Shown here one piece after another: positions 38,236 through 47,770 of a stretch of DNA of 64,000 nt. The notes under the pieces were generated by a model, which was given only the letters and a program-made list of their open reading frames with translations, had not been told where the DNA came from and did no database searches. Made by a program: the position numbers and the translations under genes. The stretch's first letter is position 1, and every line of letters starts with the position of its first letter. The DNA comes from Bauldia sp. GTDB taxonomy: Bacteria > Pseudomonadota > Alphaproteobacteria > Rhizobiales > Kaistiaceae. The stretch covers positions 1-64,000 of the forward strand of contig JANQRX010000008.1 of the NCBI GenBank assembly GCA_028284325.1, written 5' to 3'.

Positions 38236-39160
38236 AGCTGCGCACCCTTCTCTGCCAGAGGAAGAAGTACGCAGCGACACCGGCCATCAGAATGATGAAC
38301 GTCGCACCGGCAACCGCGCCGCCCATGACGGGATTGGGTTGCTGGAACCCGGTTCCGAAGAAGGTGCGGTAGAAGAACGTCATCAGCGTGTCGGTCGAGA
38401 AATTGGGCCCGGCCAACGGCCCCTTGACCGCGAAGATGACGTCAAAGGCGCTCATGTTTCCGATGTAGGTCAGCAGTGTGACGATGCCGATGATCGGCAG
38501 GAGCAACGGGAACTTGATGTCCCAGAAGACGTTCCAACTGCTTGCGCCATCGATGCGCGCGGCTTCGGTCAGTTCTTCCGGAATGCTCAGGAGCGCGGCA
38601 TAAAACAGCATCATCGGTATCCCGAGAAACTGCCAGACCGAAATCAGGGCCAGCGTCGTCAAGGCGGTTTCCTGCAGCCCAAGCCAGGGCTGGAAAAACT
38701 GGGCCAGGCCGAAAAGGCCCATGAGGTCGCGCGAGACACCCCAGACCGGGCTCAGAATGAGCTGCCATACGAACGCAACGATCACAAGCGACAGGACAGC
38801 CGGCACGAAGATGGCGGTGCGGTAGAACGTGCTGAAGCGGGTCTTGTTCGCCAGCAACGCCGCGAGCATCAGGGCTACGGGGGTTTGCACGAACACGTTG
38901 ATGAAAAAGAAGATGAGACTGTTGACGAAGGCGCCGCGAAAGCGTTCGGACCAATCCGGATCGAACAGCAACAGGGCGTAGTTCCGGAAGCCGACAAAGC
39001 CCCCGCCGTCGGTTTCGTTGCCGAAGAAGCCAATCCGAAGCGAATCCAGCAGCGGGTAGATCAGAAAGAGCGTGTAGATCACCGCGCCGGGCGCGATGAA
39101 CACGACGATATGGATCGGGAACCGCCTTTTTCCGGGTGCCGAAACGGAACCGGGCATCAT
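38225..39160 (-). CDS. Sugar ABC transporter permease (MalF type)
   Basis: EAARIDGASSWNVFWDIKFPLLLPIIGIVTLLTYIGNMSAFDVIFAVKGPLAGPN. Confidence 0.92.
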   Translation of the reverse strand: MMPGSVSAPGKRRFPIHIVVFIAPGAVIYTLFLIYPLLDSLRIGFFGNETDGGGFVGFRNYALLLFDPDWSERFRGAFVNSLIFFFINVFVQTPVALMLAALLANKTRFSTFYRTAIFVPAVLSLVIVAFVWQLILSPVWGVSRDLMGLFGLAQFFQPWLGLQETALTTLALISVWQFLGIPMMLFYAALLSIPEELTEAARIDGASSWNVFWDIKFPLLLPIIGIVTLLTYIGNMSAFDVIFAVKGPLAGPNFSTDTLMTFFYRTFFGTGFQQPNPVMGGAVAGATFIILMAGVAAYFFLWQRRVRSYEL

Positions 39161-39177
39161 GTTTCCCCGTGGAAGGC

Positions 39178-39215
39178 GGCCGGCCCGACGACACTCTCAT
39201 GTCGCCAGGCCGGCC
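39178..39215. other. Compound inverted repeat between SBP and permease genes
   Basis: GGCCGGCC (39178-39185) and GGCCGGCC (39208-39215) flank CGACA-CTCTCA-TGTCG (39189-39204). Confidence 0.55.
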
Positions 39216-39228
39216 TGGGAGGAACCGG

Positions 39229-40503
39229 TTAGTTACCCTGCTGCGGCTCGTACCAGGAGGCGAGGCCTTCCTGCACGACGCCGGCAGCCTCTTCCGGTGC
39301 CATTTCGCCATTCATGACGAGTGCCGTGACCCGGTTGATCTCGGCATCGAGGTTCGGCTCGCCACGCGAAATGATCTGGTACGAGATACGCGGCGTGGAA
39401 CCGCACTGCTCGCGCCAGCTCGCGAAGGTGTTGGCCAACGGGTCGTCGGTCTGAACCGCATGGGTCGACAGCGGGAAGAAGCCCGGCATCGCGTCGGCCC
39501 AGATCTTCGCGAACTCTTCGCTTGTGAGCCAGGTCAGGAACTTCCTGGCTTCCTCGGGGTGCTTCGCGTTGGCGTTCATTCCAATGCCCATGTCCATATG
39601 GTCATTGAAGAAGCATTCGCCGTTCGCGTCGACTGCCGGCGGAATGAAGGCGCCCATCTTGAACGCGCCGTCCACGGCCGAATTGAAGATCGGAATCTCC
39701 CACGATCCAGCCGGGTAGACGGCCGACGTGCCCAGCGTGAACAGGTTCTGCATGTCCGGATAGGAGACACCCTGATAGCCCTGCACGAGATGAGGGCCCC
39801 ACGAGGCGAGCTCCTTCCAGATGTCGACAAAGGCCGGATCATCAAAGCTCAGCGACCCGTCGATCACCGCCGCGCGGCCGTTCTCACCCTTCCAGTAGTT
39901 CGGACCGATCAGCTGGAAACCGAGCAGCCCGGGCACAAAGTCCTGCGACGTCCCCATGGCGATGGGGGTGTAGCGGCCATCTTCCTTGACCGCCTCGAGC
40001 AGGGCGGTGAATTCCGCGGCCGTGGTCGGCTCGCTCAGGCCAAGCTCTTCGAAGATGTCGGCGTTGTAGATCCAGCCATGCAGCACGGCGGCCAGCGGCA
40101 CGCCGAAGAACTCGGTGCGGTCATCCGTGCTCCACGCACTCTTCGCGGTGTCGGAGAAGTTCTCCATCCCCTCCAGATCGGTCAGATTGGCCAGGTCCCC
40201 GTCGAGATACATCTGGAGGCGGAAATCGAACGGCTCGACCATGATCAGATCGCCCGCTGTGCCCGCCTGGAGCTTGGTGGACAGCGCCGTGCTGTAATCG
40301 GTGTTCGGCGTCGGGCGGAATTCAACGTCGATGCCGGGATTGGCGGCCTCGAATGCCGGCAGGATCGTATCCTGCCAGATGACCAGGTCATCGGCACGCC
40401 AGCTTTCGATCACAAGCTCGACCTTGTCCTGGGCGACAACGGCCGTCGGCAGCAGAAGGGCGCTCGCCATGGCACCCAATGTAAGTCCCTTCAAGAGTTT
40501 CAT
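39229..40503 (-). CDS. ABC transporter extracellular sugar-binding protein (SBP family 1)
   Basis: MKLLKGLTLGAMASALLLPTAVVAQDKVELVIESWRADDLVIWQDTILPAFEAANPGIDVEFRPTPNTDYSTAL. Confidence 0.93.
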   Translation of the reverse strand: MKLLKGLTLGAMASALLLPTAVVAQDKVELVIESWRADDLVIWQDTILPAFEAANPGIDVEFRPTPNTDYSTALSTKLQAGTAGDLIMVEPFDFRLQMYLDGDLANLTDLEGMENFSDTAKSAWSTDDRTEFFGVPLAAVLHGWIYNADIFEELGLSEPTTAAEFTALLEAVKEDGRYTPIAMGTSQDFVPGLLGFQLIGPNYWKGENGRAAVIDGSLSFDDPAFVDIWKELASWGPHLVQGYQGVSYPDMQNLFTLGTSAVYPAGSWEIPIFNSAVDGAFKMGAFIPPAVDANGECFFNDHMDMGIGMNANAKHPEEARKFLTWLTSEEFAKIWADAMPGFFPLSTHAVQTDDPLANTFASWREQCGSTPRISYQIISRGEPNLDAEINRVTALVMNGEMAPEEAAGVVQEGLASWYEPQQGN

Positions 40504-40576
40504 GTCTCTTCCTCTTCTTTTGGCCGGATCTCCGGCAGGTTCGCGTTGTGCCGGTCTTCCCGCCGGCTTCCGGGGT

Positions 40577-41335
40577 TCAGGGGAACAGTTGACGGTCCTT
40601 GATCGACGGATCGTGCGTCATCAGGAAGTGGTCGCCCCGCCGGACGGCCATCTCCATGCTTTCCCAAAGCTCGACGAAATCGGAGAACCGACCGATGGGC
40701 GTCATCGGCCACCCTCGTTCGGCGTCCGGCTCAAGGTTCTCCTGAACGAAGAACAGGTCGCCGACGATGATGTAGATTCCCGCACGCGTTCTGACAGCAA
40801 CGGACTGATGTCCCGGGCTGTGTCCGGGCGTGGGGAAAACCCTTATCCCTTCGGCGATGCTTTCCTCGCCGTGCACAAGATCGAACGCGCGGTCATGCCA
40901 GGGCGGCTGCTGGCCGCTGTTCGGATGCTCATAGGTCATCCAGTAGGGCGGCGTCGGATTGAGTGCGAACCGGTACTCGATTTCGCTGACCACAAGCCGG
41001 GCGTCGGGGAACTTGTCGACGTTGTAACAGTGGTCCCAGTGCAAATGCGTGAAGATGATCGTGTCGACTTCCCCCGGTTCGACTCCCACCGAGGCAAGTT
41101 GCTCGTGAATCGCCTGCCCCGGCTCCTGTCGTCCGCTGTGGTGAAAACGCACCGACTGCTCGGTGTCGCTCATCCCGGTATCCACCAGGATCTTGCGTCC
41201 ATCGCCCTCGATCAGAAAACAGAACACGGGATGCTCGATGATCGTCCCCGCGCCCTGGCGGAACGTGGCGTACTGCGCCTTGTCGAGGTTCTGATAGCCG
41301 GTGTTGAGCGCGCGTATCGTGTAACTCGTCGTCAC
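40577..41335 (-). CDS. Metallo-beta-lactamase-fold lactonase (N-acyl homoserine lactonase-like family)
   Basis: THLHWDHCYNVDKFPDARLVVSEIEY, PTPGHSPGHQSV, AttM/AiiB-like organisation. Confidence 0.85.
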   Translation of the reverse strand: MTTSYTIRALNTGYQNLDKAQYATFRQGAGTIIEHPVFCFLIEGDGRKILVDTGMSDTEQSVRFHHSGRQEPGQAIHEQLASVGVEPGEVDTIIFTHLHWDHCYNVDKFPDARLVVSEIEYRFALNPTPPYWMTYEHPNSGQQPPWHDRAFDLVHGEESIAEGIRVFPTPGHSPGHQSVAVRTRAGIYIIVGDLFFVQENLEPDAERGWPMTPIGRFSDFVELWESMEMAVRRGDHFLMTHDPSIKDRQLFP

Positions 41336-42315
41336 GTCAGAGCTTTCTGTTCGGCAGCGGTTGCCGGCCCGTAGGCCTCCAGAAGCGCGGTTGCCGTCTG
41401 GCTGTCGGTCACAAGGGTCGTAATCAGCCCGCCCCGCGCCACGCCGATGAGGGAGTCGAGCTTGGCCTGGCCACCGGCGAAGGCGATGCGTTTCGGAATG
41501 CTCAGGAAGCGATCCATTTCAAGCGCGATGGCTCGCGACTTGAACTCGCTTTCCACTTCCCTTCCTTCGATGTCGTAGAAGCGGCCGATGATGGAACCGA
41601 CAGCGCCGTGCTTTTTCCTGAGGGCCGTGATGTCGGCGTCGGTCATGAAGCCGGACAGATAGATCAGCGAGTCCTTGCTGACCGGCCCGATGCCGGTGAC
41701 CGCGATCTGGCTTTCGGCGGCCAGGTCGAGCGCGCGCCGGATGCTGTCTTCCGCCAGAAGCGATCTGGCGGTCTCGGCGTTGCCGACGATCGTCGGCGCC
41801 GGCACCTGGACGCATTCGGCGTTGAGCTTCTCGGCCGTGCGGAGCGTGACGGCGCGCGAAGAGACCGAAGAGCTGACCTCGCCGAAGCCGCCCGCCAGGT
41901 CGACGACCCGATGGCCGTTGAGCTTGCCGCCCGGGAGGCTGTCGACCATGTAGGCGATCGTGCGCCCCCAGGTGATCGAGACCGACGTCTCGGGGGTCAC
42001 ATCGTCGAAGAGCGCCGAGCCGGCGCGCCCGATCGCCAGGCGAATGGATTCGCTTGAGGCTTCAAACGGCGTCGGCACGACAACGACCTCGTCGAGACCA
42101 AGGGCCTGCTCAACCCGCAAGGCCAGATGCTCGAACTCGACATTCGGATCGTGAATCTGCACCTCGACGATGCCGCGCCCCTGGGCTTCCTTGAGGTAGC
42201 GTGAGACCTTGAACCGCGAGATGTTCAGCCGCTCGGCGATCTGCTGGATCGCCAGTTGCTCCTGATAATAGAGGACGCAACAGCGCAGCATTTCGGCATT
42301 TCGGGAGACGCTCAC
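41332..42315 (-). CDS. SorC/DeoR-type sugar-binding transcriptional regulator
   Basis: CVLYYQEQLAIQQIAERLNISRFKVSRYLKEAQGRGIVEVQIHDP, then sugar-binding domain GIGPVSKDSLIYLSGFMTD. Confidence 0.92.
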   Translation of the reverse strand: MSVSRNAEMLRCCVLYYQEQLAIQQIAERLNISRFKVSRYLKEAQGRGIVEVQIHDPNVEFEHLALRVEQALGLDEVVVVPTPFEASSESIRLAIGRAGSALFDDVTPETSVSITWGRTIAYMVDSLPGGKLNGHRVVDLAGGFGEVSSSVSSRAVTLRTAEKLNAECVQVPAPTIVGNAETARSLLAEDSIRRALDLAAESQIAVTGIGPVSKDSLIYLSGFMTDADITALRKKHGAVGSIIGRFYDIEGREVESEFKSRAIALEMDRFLSIPKRIAFAGGQAKLDSLIGVARGGLITTLVTDSQTATALLEAYGPATAAEQKALT

Positions 42316-42345
42316 GGGTGAATCTATCCTGTTGTGCCAACTAGA

Positions 42346-43278
42346 CTAGACGGGTCGCTTCAGCTTGATACCCTGTTCGTCGCAGAGCGCCTTCATGTAG
42401 TCGCGCGCCAACTCGTGCTGGGTCACGATCTCCGGCGTTGAATCCGGTGAACGGTTGAAGCCGGGGTATCCAGCCGCACCGGGCACATCCTCCAGCTCAA
42501 GCGACAGCGGGCCGTCATAGCCAATGTCGACAAGCGCGCGCAGGAAGGCGCGCCAGTCGACCTTCCCCTTGCCCGGTCGCCAGTGCGCATTGGTCTGGCC
42601 ATCATTGTCGGAGAGGTGCGTGTGGAAGATGCGATCGCCAACCTCGTGAGCCACCGCATTGGGCAGTTCGCCGCTCGGAAACAGGTGACTGGGATCAAGA
42701 TTGAGGCCGATCGCCGGCGAGTCGATCGCATCGATGATGCGCAACATGCCGGCCGCGTTGTGCATCATGCGGTGAGGATGCGGCTCGAGAGCAACCCGCA
42801 TGTTGCGCGACTCGCACTCTTCGGCGAACTTGCCCAGCACCTCAACGACATCCAGCCAGTTCTGCTTCCAGTCGCCCTTCGGGAAATCCACCGTCCACTC
42901 CTGCGACGTCGCCTTGCCCAGCATCACCTGGATGTCGATGTCGAACGGGTTGGGCGGCAGCGCGATGACCTTGTCGATGCCAAGCTGGCTGGCGACGTCG
43001 AGCACGCGCTTGAACTGATCGACGGCGCCCTGCCGAACCGCGGCGTCGTCACTGGCCATGCCGGTAGGAATGCAAAACAGGCTCATGAGACTGAGGCCGA
43101 GGCCGTCGGCAAGGCTTGCGAGGTTCCTGTTGGTCTCGGCGGTGTAGTAGTCGCGGATGAAGTCCTCGCCCCAGACGGTCAACTCCGCCCCATGGAGCCC
43201 CAGAGCCGCAATCGACTCCAGGGCCTTGTCGTAGGGAGGTGCCCACGAGAATGTCCAGGTGGTTGCACCAAGATACAT
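42346..43278 (-). CDS. Sugar phosphate isomerase/epimerase (xylose isomerase-like TIM barrel)
   Basis: ALEPHPHRMMHNAAGMLRIIDAIDSPAIGLNLDPSHLFPSG, FHTHLSDNDGQTN, YDGPLSLELED. Confidence 0.88.
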   Translation of the reverse strand: MYLGATTWTFSWAPPYDKALESIAALGLHGAELTVWGEDFIRDYYTAETNRNLASLADGLGLSLMSLFCIPTGMASDDAAVRQGAVDQFKRVLDVASQLGIDKVIALPPNPFDIDIQVMLGKATSQEWTVDFPKGDWKQNWLDVVEVLGKFAEECESRNMRVALEPHPHRMMHNAAGMLRIIDAIDSPAIGLNLDPSHLFPSGELPNAVAHEVGDRIFHTHLSDNDGQTNAHWRPGKGKVDWRAFLRALVDIGYDGPLSLELEDVPGAAGYPGFNRSPDSTPEIVTQHELARDYMKALCDEQGIKLKRPV

Positions 43279-43294
43279 GCGGTTTCTCCGGTCG

Positions 43295-44131
43295 TTAGGA
43301 AGCCGTCGCGTGGCGCGACAGCAGGTCCATCAAGTTCGAAAGAGAGCGGGCGGACTGTCGGGCCACGTCGGCGCCCGGCTGTTCCCAGTATTCCGGCCGG
43401 AATATCTCGACCGACAGGAAGCCGTCATATCCCCGTGCGACCAGGCGCCCGAGCATGCCGTCGAGGGGAATCACACCCTCCAGCGGATACACGCGATTGG
43501 CGTCGGTCAGTTCGTCGATCGCGCCGTCCTCGGTATCGTTGACATGAATGATGAAGAGCTTGTCGAGCGGTATGCGGTCGAGCTCGGCATCGCTGATCTG
43601 CGAACGGAAATAGTGGAAGCTGTCGACCAGAAGCCCGACATTTCCCGGATTGCCTGCGCGGCGGATGAGGTCGAGCGCGTCATCGGACCCGGCGCAAAGT
43701 GTGTGCCGGCCGATCGGCTCCACCGCCAGGCGCACGCCGTGGCGGTCAGCCAAGGCGGCCAAATCCTTCAGCTCGCGAGCATGCGCCGCCAAGGCCTCGT
43801 CGATCGTGAGGCGGGCCGGGCGAAAGTCCGGACAGGCGATCACCAGATCGCAGCCGATCTGCGGGGCAAGGCTGACCGCGGATTCGAACGAGGCGCGCGC
43901 CGGCTCCGAATCGCGGAACGGCCAGATCAGCAGCGGGCAGATGCTGACGGGCTCGAGCCCATGACCGTCAAGGGCCGCCTTCAGGTCCGACGGCGAATGG
44001 GTCTCAAGATAAGCCTGAACCTTGTCCCACCAAAGCTCGACGCCGCTGAATCCTGCCTGCGCGGCATACTCCAGATCCTGCTCCAGGGAACTGGTCATGG
44101 TGGTCGCGCCATTGAGGCAGGATTTGAGCAC
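43295..44131 (-). CDS. Sugar phosphate isomerase/epimerase (xylose isomerase-like TIM barrel)
   Basis: LAVEPIGRHTLCAGSDDALDLIRRAGNPGNVGLLVDSFHYFRS, FIIHVNDTEDG, YDGFLSVEIFRPEYW; probable GTG start just inside the operator-like element. Confidence 0.85.
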   Translation of the reverse strand: MLKSCLNGATTMTSSLEQDLEYAAQAGFSGVELWWDKVQAYLETHSPSDLKAALDGHGLEPVSICPLLIWPFRDSEPARASFESAVSLAPQIGCDLVIACPDFRPARLTIDEALAAHARELKDLAALADRHGVRLAVEPIGRHTLCAGSDDALDLIRRAGNPGNVGLLVDSFHYFRSQISDAELDRIPLDKLFIIHVNDTEDGAIDELTDANRVYPLEGVIPLDGMLGRLVARGYDGFLSVEIFRPEYWEQPGADVARQSARSLSNLMDLLSRHATAS

Positions 44132-44140
44132 AGCGCCCTC

Positions 44141-44175
44141 TTGCACATATGTGCATTGTAAACACGTATGTGCAA
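44141..44175 (-). promoter_or_regulatory. 35-bp operator-like element, copy 2 (reverse strand TTGCACATACGTGTTTACAATGCACATATGTGCAA)
   Basis: Same palindrome TGCACATATGTGCA and same 17-bp spacing between TTGCACAT and TATGTGCAA as copy 1. Confidence 0.7.
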
Positions 44176-44320
44176 GTTATGCTACGCTCGCTCGCGGAGT
44201 CAATGCGCACGTTCACAATCCGGGACCGTCGCCAGGCGACAACGGCCGGATACGCCGGAGGCGGGCGACGGCTCGAAGGAAAGGCAGGTCCGTCATCAAC
44301 GGACGTTGGGAGATGCACCG

Positions 44321-45370
44321 ATGAGCATACGAATTCTGATCGTCGGGACAGGTATGATGGCCCATCACCACACCGAGGCGTTTGAGGCAATGGAGGATGT
44401 CGAGGTTGTGGGTGGCGTGGACCGGGATGCGGACACGCTCAGCGAATTCTGCCGCCAGCATGGACTATCCCAATCCTTCACATCGGTGGAAGCGGCGGTC
44501 GCATGGGGGCAGTTCGATGCCGCCAGCAATGTAACGCCCGATCGCGTCCATCATGCCACGACGCTTCCGTTGCTGGATGCGCGCAAGCATGTGCTCTGCG
44601 AGAAGCCGCTCGCGACAAACCACGGCGACGCCCGGGACATGGTGGTCCGGGCAGAGGACGCCGGTGTCATCAACATGGTGAACCTGACTTATCGGCGCAG
44701 CGGCGCGCTCACAACCGCATCGGAGTTGATACGCGACGGCGCCATCGGCGAGGTACGTCACTTCGAGGCAAGTTATCTTCAGGACTGGCTCAATCTGCCG
44801 GGCTGGTCCGAGGAGCCGTTTTTCCTCTGGCGCCTGTCAACAGCGCATGGATCGACGGGCACCCTGGGCGACCTTGGCGTGCACATCCTCGACTACGCCA
44901 CCTTCGCCGCCGGCGCGTCCCCGGCCAGCATCTCCTGCCGACTGGCGACGTTCGAGAAGGCGCCGGGCAGGAGCGTCGGAGACTATGTGTTCGATGCCAA
45001 CGACAGCTTCACCATGCACCTGCAACTCGACAACGGTGCGACCGGCGTCATCCACTCCAGCAGGTTCGCAAGCGGGCATCACAACGACCTGCTCCTGTCC
45101 CTTCATGGAACCAGGGGTGCCTTACAGGTTTCGGACATCGACGGTCGTGAACAGTTGCGCGGGTGCCTGGGTAACGATGTCGGGTCACGGACCTGGGCCG
45201 ACATCCCCTTCAGACCCGCGCCGACCAACTTCGAGAAGTTCGTCGCCGCGATCCGATCGGGTCGCAGCGGCGAACCGGACTTCGCACGCGGCGCGGACCT
45301 GCAGAAGGTTCTGGACCTGGCGGTTCAATCAAGCGACCAGGCGTGTCGGAGCATCGACGTCGCCACTTAG
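44321..45370 (+). CDS. Gfo/Idh/MocA family oxidoreductase
   Basis: RILIVGTGMMAHHHTEAFEAMEDVEVVGGVDRD, RKHVLCEKPLATNHGDARDMVVRAEDAGVINMVNLTYR. Confidence 0.9.
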   Translation: MSIRILIVGTGMMAHHHTEAFEAMEDVEVVGGVDRDADTLSEFCRQHGLSQSFTSVEAAVAWGQFDAASNVTPDRVHHATTLPLLDARKHVLCEKPLATNHGDARDMVVRAEDAGVINMVNLTYRRSGALTTASELIRDGAIGEVRHFEASYLQDWLNLPGWSEEPFFLWRLSTAHGSTGTLGDLGVHILDYATFAAGASPASISCRLATFEKAPGRSVGDYVFDANDSFTMHLQLDNGATGVIHSSRFASGHHNDLLLSLHGTRGALQVSDIDGREQLRGCLGNDVGSRTWADIPFRPAPTNFEKFVAAIRSGRSGEPDFARGADLQKVLDLAVQSSDQACRSIDVAT

Positions 45371-45530
45371 GTCTATCGGTCGGCCTTCATGGATGGTCGG
45401 TGTCCTGTCCGCTGCTCCGGCGGTTCGCAACGTTTTGCAACTGAACGGGCCATCGCCGGACCCGATCCCACGCCGGACCGAAATTCCCGCTATACTGACG
45501 GCCGACGATCTCTGTGATCGAGCGACACCG

Positions 45531-46517
45531 ATGTTCACGCTGCACCAGATGAGCGCCTTTGAGTGCGTCGCGCGGAGCGGCAGCCTGACCCAGGCCGCGG
45601 CAACCCTGGGCGTGTCGCAGCCGGCTCTGAGCCGCACCATCCGCCTGCTGGAAGCCGAACTTGGCGTGCAGCTCCTGTTTCGGACCGGACGCGGCGTCGA
45701 ACTGACCGAAGGCGGGCAGGTGTTTCTGGATTTCTGCCGCGAAACCCTGGACAACGTGCGTGCCGTACGCCTCAAGCTTGAGGAACTCAGCACCACGCTG
45801 CAGGGCAGCGCACGGATCGCCATGCCGACCGGCATCGCCTCGATGACGATGGCGCCCTTTGTCACCCGCTTCAATGAGCTCTTTCCGGTCGCCCGAATTC
45901 ACGTCTCGGAAGCGTTCACCGGCGATATCGTCCGCCGCCTCTCGACCGGTGCGGTCGATGTCGGCGTGATCTATACCGGCCCTGCTTCCCAGGCCATCAG
46001 CCGCGAGAACGTGCTTGGCGAGGACATCTATCTTGTCGGGCCACCCGATGCCGCGGCCGTTCAAGTCTCTGAAATCGGGCTGCATGAGGTGCTGAAGCTG
46101 CCCCTGATTCTGCCGACCCGACAGGAAGGAGTCCGGGGTCTGCTCGACCGGGCGATCAGCGACCTCGGACAACAGGCCAACGTTGTCATTGAGCTGGACG
46201 CTACGGTGTCGCTCCTCGATCTGATCCGGCAAGAGAAGGGCTATGGGCTCTTTCCCTACTGCGTCGTCAAACAGGAGGTCGAGAGCGGTGCGCTGCAGGC
46301 TTCGCGAATTGTCGATCCTTGCCTGACTCGCGATATAGCGATCGCGACGACATCCGTCCGGCCGCTGTCGCCGGTGGCCCGGCAAGCGGCGTCCCTCCTG
46401 CGCGCGTCCTTGCTGAAGGAAGCCAAGAGCGCGCGGTGGTCGCGGACACCTTCGGGCGTCCCGGCTGGTCACACCACCCCGGTGGCCCGCAGCGCGGCAA
46501 CTTCCTCCGGGCCGTAG
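45531..46517 (+). CDS. LysR family transcriptional regulator
   Basis: MFTLHQMSAFECVARSGSLTQAAATLGVSQPALSRTIRLLEAELGVQLLFRTGRGVELTEGGQVF. Confidence 0.93.
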   Translation: MFTLHQMSAFECVARSGSLTQAAATLGVSQPALSRTIRLLEAELGVQLLFRTGRGVELTEGGQVFLDFCRETLDNVRAVRLKLEELSTTLQGSARIAMPTGIASMTMAPFVTRFNELFPVARIHVSEAFTGDIVRRLSTGAVDVGVIYTGPASQAISRENVLGEDIYLVGPPDAAAVQVSEIGLHEVLKLPLILPTRQEGVRGLLDRAISDLGQQANVVIELDATVSLLDLIRQEKGYGLFPYCVVKQEVESGALQASRIVDPCLTRDIAIATTSVRPLSPVARQAASLLRASLLKEAKSARWSRTPSGVPAGHTTPVARSAATSSGP

Positions 46518-47677
46518 CCGAGTTCTTTCAAGACATCCGCATTGTCAGCGCCGCGTTCGGGCGCGGCCGACGGTGCCCGGCCGGACGAGCGCGACAGCCG
46601 GAACGGGCTGCCAACGAGTCGCTTGTTTTCGCCGTCGCCGGCCGTCACCTCGCAGGCCATGGCAAGCTCCCTGACGTGGGGATCGGCAAAAACGCCGGCT
46701 ATGTCCAGAATCGGCCCGCAGGGAACGTCGTGGTCAACAAACGACGCCATCCAGGCGTCGGTGGTTCGTGTGCACAGAATCTCGCCAAGCACCGCGTTGA
46801 CCGTTTCGCGGTGCTGAAGCCGTGAGGGATGGTCGCCGAACCGCGGATCGTCCGCGATCCGCGGGTCGTCGTCCAGGGCCCGACGAAGGCGTGCCCACAG
46901 GACATCGCCGCCGCAGGCCATGTTGATGTGGCCGTCCCGCGTCCGGAAGGTGCCGGTCGCATACTGGACGGGGTGCATGTTGCCGGGCAGCCCTGGATTG
47001 TCACTGTCGTTGAGCCAGCGCATCGCTTGCAGGTCGAGCATGGCGATCTGGCTCTCCAGGAGTGAGGTCGTCACGCGCTGACCGAGGTTGGAGTGCTGCC
47101 GCTCGACCAGGGCGACAAGAATGCCGATGGCGGCGTGAAGGCCCGCCACCAGATCGGCGATCGGGAGGCCGACACGCGTCGGACCGCTTTCGGAGGTCCC
47201 GGTGATCGACATCAACCCGCCCAGACCCTGGACGATCTGATCGAAGCCCGGCCACCCGGCATAGGGGCCGTTCTCACCGAAGCCGGTAATGGACGCGTAG
47301 ACGAGCCGCGGGTTGATTGCGGAGAGCCGTTCATGGCCGACCCCCAGGCGATCCGCGACGCCGGGACGGAAGTTCTCGACCAGAACGTCGGCGCGCTCGG
47401 CAAGGCGCTCGACGATGGCGACACCTTTCGGGTCCTTGAGATTGACCGTCAGGCTGCGCTTGTTGCGGTGGGTGTTCTGAAAATCGCCGGTGAAGCGCCC
47501 CATGGACATCGTGGCGGTGTTGTCGATCGCCTCAGGCGCCTCGACCCTGATGACATCCGCACCCCAGTCGGCCAGTTGTCGCACCGCCATGGGGCCCGAT
47601 CGAACGCGGGTCAGATCGACCACCCGTATGCCCGTCAGTGCCGTTCCCATTCGGGAGGAGATCGTTCCTGCGTTCAT
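46469..47677 (-). CDS. CaiB/BaiF CoA-transferase family protein
   Basis: GIRVVDLTRVRSGPMAVRQLADWGADVIRVE, NTHRNKRSLTVNLKDPKGVAIVERLAERADVLVENFRPGV. Confidence 0.93.
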   Translation of the reverse strand: MNAGTISSRMGTALTGIRVVDLTRVRSGPMAVRQLADWGADVIRVEAPEAIDNTATMSMGRFTGDFQNTHRNKRSLTVNLKDPKGVAIVERLAERADVLVENFRPGVADRLGVGHERLSAINPRLVYASITGFGENGPYAGWPGFDQIVQGLGGLMSITGTSESGPTRVGLPIADLVAGLHAAIGILVALVERQHSNLGQRVTTSLLESQIAMLDLQAMRWLNDSDNPGLPGNMHPVQYATGTFRTRDGHINMACGGDVLWARLRRALDDDPRIADDPRFGDHPSRLQHRETVNAVLGEILCTRTTDAWMASFVDHDVPCGPILDIAGVFADPHVRELAMACEVTAGDGENKRLVGSPFRLSRSSGRAPSAAPERGADNADVLKELGYGPEEVAALRATGVV

Positions 47678-47770
47678 CGTCTTCGTTTTCCGTCGGGATG
47701 CGACCGGCGCCGCGTGAGCGCAATCACCATGTTTGTCTTGGGTTCAGCGATTTCATATATCAGCCACGCC

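Noticed and set aside
38111-40602. Long plus-strand ORFs (38111-39232 and 39136-40602)
   Set aside because: Antisense to permease and SBP genes; low-complexity charged composition
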